Virus record (IMG/VR): IMGVR_UViG_3300014868_000009 | Location: 1 to 24,444 of that record | DNA from: a virus | Direction: 5' to 3' (one strand) | DNA: 24,444 bases | Part shown: in pieces, positions 22,374 through 24,444 of the stretch | How the letters are laid out: each line of letters begins with the position of its first letter | Position numbering within the stretch: the stretch's first letter is position 1 | Program-made: the position numbers and the translations under genes | The notes under the pieces: generated by a model | Told to the model about the DNA's origin: nothing | Seen by the model: only the letters and a program-made list of their open reading frames with translations | The model's database searches: none

Positions 22374-23320
22374 TGCTGGTGCAGGCCGACGCGCGCGCGC
22401 TGCCCTTGCGGGACGGGTGCGTGCAATGCGTCGTCACGTCGCCGCCGTACTGGGGGCTGCGCGACTACGGCATCGCCGGGCAGATTGGCCTCGAAGCCAC
22501 GCCGGAGGCCTACGTCGCCACGCTGGTGCAGGTGTTCCGCGAGGTGCGGCGCGTGCTGAAGGACGACGGCACGGTGTGGCTCGTGCTCGGGGATTCCTAC
22601 GCTGCCGGAAAGTTAGGACGCGCGGACACCGGGCCGGCAGACATCGCCCGCCGCGCGGCGCTGTATGGGACGGGGAACGGTAACGGGCAAGGGCCGCGAG
22701 AATTTCGGCAGCGTTCAGCGCCTGATGGCCTGAAGCCCAAGGATCTCGTCGGCATCCCGTGGCGCGTGGCGTTCGCGCTGCAAGCGGACGGCTGGTATCT
22801 CCGCAGCGACATCATCTGGCACAAGCCGAACCCGATGCCTGAGTCGGTGACGGACCGCCCGACGAAGGCGCACGAATACCTGTTCCTGCTGACGAAGGCC
22901 GCGCGGTATTTCTACGATGCGGACGCTATCGCGGAGTCGTCAGTTACCGGCGTGCATACGCGCGATCGGTTATCGACGTTCAAAAAATCTGGCGTGAGCG
23001 GGAATCATCATCAAGGGGCATCCCTCGTCCAATGCAACGGAACACGGAATAAGCGCAGCGTATGGACGATCGCCACTCGTAGTTATCCTGAAGCGCATTT
23101 TGCGACCTTCCCCGAGGCGTTGATCGAGCCGTGCATCCTGGCCGGCAGTCGGCCCGGCGATGTAGTGCTCGACCCGTTCGGCGGGACGGCAACGGTCGTG
23201 CGCGTGGCGCGGCGGCTGAACCGCGAGGGGATCGCCTGCGACCTGAACCCGCAGTACCTCGCGCTGGCCGAAGACCGGATTACCGAGGTGCAGCCGTCGT
23301 TGCTGCATGTAGGCGCCTGA
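22373..23320 (+). CDS. DNA methyltransferase, probably N4-cytosine type
   Basis: The 315-aa protein is a beta-class amino-methyltransferase. TSPPYW at 22-27 is the catalytic motif; the Ser form suggests N4-cytosine. DPFGGTATV at about 267-275 forms part of the S-adenosylmethionine site. A variable target-recognition region lies at about 80-240. Part of it (near 22930-23070) is visibly lower in G+C than the flanks, as if the recognition domain had been exchanged. No cognate restriction enzyme adjoins, so this looks like an orphan methyltransferase protecting phage DNA. Confidence 0.92.
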   Translation: MLVQADARALPLRDGCVQCVVTSPPYWGLRDYGIAGQIGLEATPEAYVATLVQVFREVRRVLKDDGTVWLVLGDSYAAGKLGRADTGPADIARRAALYGTGNGNGQGPREFRQRSAPDGLKPKDLVGIPWRVAFALQADGWYLRSDIIWHKPNPMPESVTDRPTKAHEYLFLLTKAARYFYDADAIAESSVTGVHTRDRLSTFKKSGVSGNHHQGASLVQCNGTRNKRSVWTIATRSYPEAHFATFPEALIEPCILAGSRPGDVVLDPFGGTATVVRVARRLNREGIACDLNPQYLALAEDRITEVQPSLLHVGA

Positions 23321-23544
23321 TGCCGCACTGGTACCGCGTGCAGACGATCTGCGCCGCCACGATTCGGGAGACGTGGACGATTCACAGCGACGTGCCGCTG
23401 ACGCACGACGGCATCGCCGAGGCGCTCGAAGCCCGCGGCCCGCATGTCATCAACATGGAAGACGAGACGCGCGTCACCGAAGCCGATCGCAGCATCATCC
23501 AGATTGCGCGCCTGCCCGGCGATCCGCGGCGCCCGACGCATTGA
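23320..23544 (+). CDS. Unknown 74-aa phage protein
   Basis: Starts at TGATG after the methyltransferase. It has a beta-rich start (HWYRVQTICAATIRETWTI), a helix (HDGIAEALEARG) and a last strand (RSIIQIARLPG). No family recognised. Confidence 0.6.
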   Translation: MPHWYRVQTICAATIRETWTIHSDVPLTHDGIAEALEARGPHVINMEDETRVTEADRSIIQIARLPGDPRRPTH

Positions 23545-23554
23545 GGAGAACGCC

Positions 23555-23716
23555 ATGCCGCTGCTCCACGCGCTGCTGATCGTCGTGCTGATCGTGCTGC
23601 TGCTCGGCGTGTTGCCCGGCTGGCCGTACTCCGCGACGTGGGGCTACACCCCGAGCGGCCTGATCGCCGTGCTGCTGATCGTCCTGCTCGTGCTGCTGCT
23701 CGCCGGGAAGCTGTGA
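23555..23716 (+). CDS. DUF3309-like small membrane protein
   Basis: The 53-aa protein has two membrane helices (about 5-20 and 34-51) joined by a PGWPYSATWGYTPSG loop. The WPYS.GWGY.PSG-like signature is characteristic of the DUF3309 family, common in bacterial chromosomes with unknown function. GAGGAG at 23543-23548 gives a good ribosome site. Presence in a phage suggests capture from a host; role unknown. Confidence 0.8.
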   Translation: MPLLHALLIVVLIVLLLGVLPGWPYSATWGYTPSGLIAVLLIVLLVLLLAGKL

Positions 23717-23973
23717 TGAAACGCACGCGACGCGAATATCCGTCTGGTGGAAGGGACTTGCGGACTGAAGTCGTGATGACGGCACTGACTCCGCAGGAGT
23801 TGATGAAACTGGCCGGAGGACACGTACCTCCCGTGATTCGGCGGTGGGCTAAGTACTGGACGCAGCGCGATGAGATCAGCGGCCGGTACCGCTGGGAAGA
23901 TCAGCGGCCGCAGGCGAAGCAGACGCCGCGCGAGCGATTCATGGCGTTACCGAAGGTCATGGAGAAATGCTGA
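23716..23973 (+). CDS. Unknown 85-aa basic phage protein
   Basis: Starts at TGATG after the DUF3309-like gene. It has a basic N-terminus (KRTRREYPSGGRDLR) and a helical middle (MTALTPQELMKLAGG, PPVIRRWAKYWTQRDE). An in-frame ATG at 23776 is an alternative start giving 65 residues. No family recognised. Confidence 0.55.
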   Translation: MKRTRREYPSGGRDLRTEVVMTALTPQELMKLAGGHVPPVIRRWAKYWTQRDEISGRYRWEDQRPQAKQTPRERFMALPKVMEKC

Positions 23974-24293
23974 TGCAGTTCTGCGGCGAACCCGGCTGCG
24001 GTGCCCTGGTCCCGAGTGGCCGCTGCCCCACGCATCACGTCCCCCGTCCGCAGGCCATCCGCGGCGCTGGTCACGCCTGGTATTCGTGGGCCCGCTGGCG
24101 TCGGCTGCGCGCTGACGTGCTGCGCACCGAACCGTTCTGCCGCACCTGTCGCGCCGACGGTCGCAAGGTGCTGACCACCGACGTCGACCACATCGTGCCG
24201 CACGGCGGCGACGCGCGCCGCTTCTGGGACCGGGCCAACGTGCAAGGGCTGTGCAAAGCCCATCACACCGCGAAGACGACACGCGGCGAGTAA
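23973..24293 (+). CDS. HNH endonuclease
   Basis: The 106-aa protein has two zinc-type Cys pairs: Cys4/Cys9 near the start and Cys56/Cys59, with Cys94 and His97-98 near the end. The HNH nuclease core has VDHIVPH (Asp72, His73), Asn89 and CKAHH. Small phage HNH enzymes next to terminase genes can stimulate cos cleavage, as HK97 gp74 does. I chose the ATG at 23973 because GGAG at 23961-23964 is eight bases upstream and it forms TGATG with the previous stop; the ATG at 23967 would be too close. Confidence 0.88.
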   Translation: MQFCGEPGCGALVPSGRCPTHHVPRPQAIRGAGHAWYSWARWRRLRADVLRTEPFCRTCRADGRKVLTTDVDHIVPHGGDARRFWDRANVQGLCKAHHTAKTTRGE

Positions 24294-24444
24294 CGAACAT
24301 GCGGCACATTCCCCGCAGCGACGTGGCACATGATCGCGCGTTGGCACGGCCTTTCAGGTGGCACGCCACGTGGCACGCCTTCGCAGTTGGCATGAAATAC
24401 CGGGGGGGGGAGTCTCGCGGCGGCGCATGATGCTGACCGGCGGG
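24294..24444 (+). other. Gene-free end of window, candidate packaging-site (cos/pac) region
   Basis: No gene is supported here. It holds TGGCAC-type repeats, a G9 run (24402-24410), and an open frame from 24334 that continues into the base-1 gene if the ends are joined, with ATGs at 24427 and 24430. It lies between an HNH gene and, on a circle, the methyltransferase and terminase genes. Confidence 0.45.
24302..24393 (+). repeat. TGGCAC-type repeat cluster
   Basis: TGGCAC occurs at 24324, 24342, 24359 and 24371, with near copies CGGCAC at 24302 and TGGCAT at 24388. Spacings are 22, 18, 17, 12 and 17 bases. GTGGCACGCC occurs twice (24358-24367, 24370-24379), and 24358-24369 is a 5-base-arm palindrome. 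This looks like a cluster of protein-binding sites. Confidence 0.6.

Noticed and set aside
24371-24385. Sigma54-type promoter (TGGCAC followed by GCA)
   Set aside because: The distance between the GG and GC elements is one base too short, and the other TGGCAC copies lack the second element too. The motif repeats are better read as binding sites.

Overview
The window is almost entirely one tailed bacteriophage (or prophage) genome. It has siphovirus-type, HK97-like architecture and high G+C (roughly two thirds). Every gene I can support is on the + strand. Genes are packed with ATGA/TGATG stop-start overlaps or gaps of only a few bases. The only gene-free stretches over about 100 bases are 17116-17399 and 24294-24444. 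The host is not identified. The G+C, strong AGGAGG-type ribosome sites, a DUF3309-like membrane protein and an Ig-like lipoprotein of a kind common in soil bacteria suggest a high-G+C soil Gram-negative, but this is weak inference.

Layout. 1-3622: DNA methyltransferase, P27-type small terminase, a lipoprotein and large terminase. 3619-7669: two tiny genes (a basic 49-aa protein and a ribbon-helix-helix protein), a fused prohead protease-major capsid gene, portal, and a collagen-like/carbohydrate-binding-like protein. 7666-9111: four head-tail connection proteins. 9121-11883: tail tube, an unknown protein, a tail assembly chaperone with an A9 -1 frameshift site, and a short tape measure. 11884-17115: a large tail hub with inserted repeats, a fibre-like protein, a 45-aa membrane protein and a beta-helix spike. 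17116-17399: intergenic control region with palindromes and a good sigma70-like promoter whose predicted start lies almost on the next ATG. 17400-24293: early-type operon with an excisionase-like HTH protein, a small membrane protein, an unknown 189-aa protein paired with a GHKL (MORC/MutL-like) ATPase, a recombination-type protein, a replication-type protein carrying iteron-like repeats, a VRR-NUC nuclease, several small unknowns, a second DNA methyltransferase, a DUF3309-like membrane protein and an HNH nuclease. 24294-24444: gene-free, with repeated TGGCAC motifs and a G9 run.

How it works together. The 1-17115 block builds and fills the particle. The 17400-24293 block looks like takeover, replication, recombination and DNA modification. 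HNH nuclease, then a repeat-rich non-coding stretch, then terminase is the order expected around a phage packaging site if the two ends of the window join. The join also keeps the methyltransferase frame open, so the window may be a complete circular or circularly permuted phage genome of about 24.4 kb.

The best candidate for something undescribed is the 17872-19895 pair: an unknown 189-aa protein with a 25-base perfect inverted repeat inside its gene, translationally coupled to a GHKL ATPase and visibly lower in G+C than its surroundings. I recognise no endolysin, integrase or DNA polymerase.
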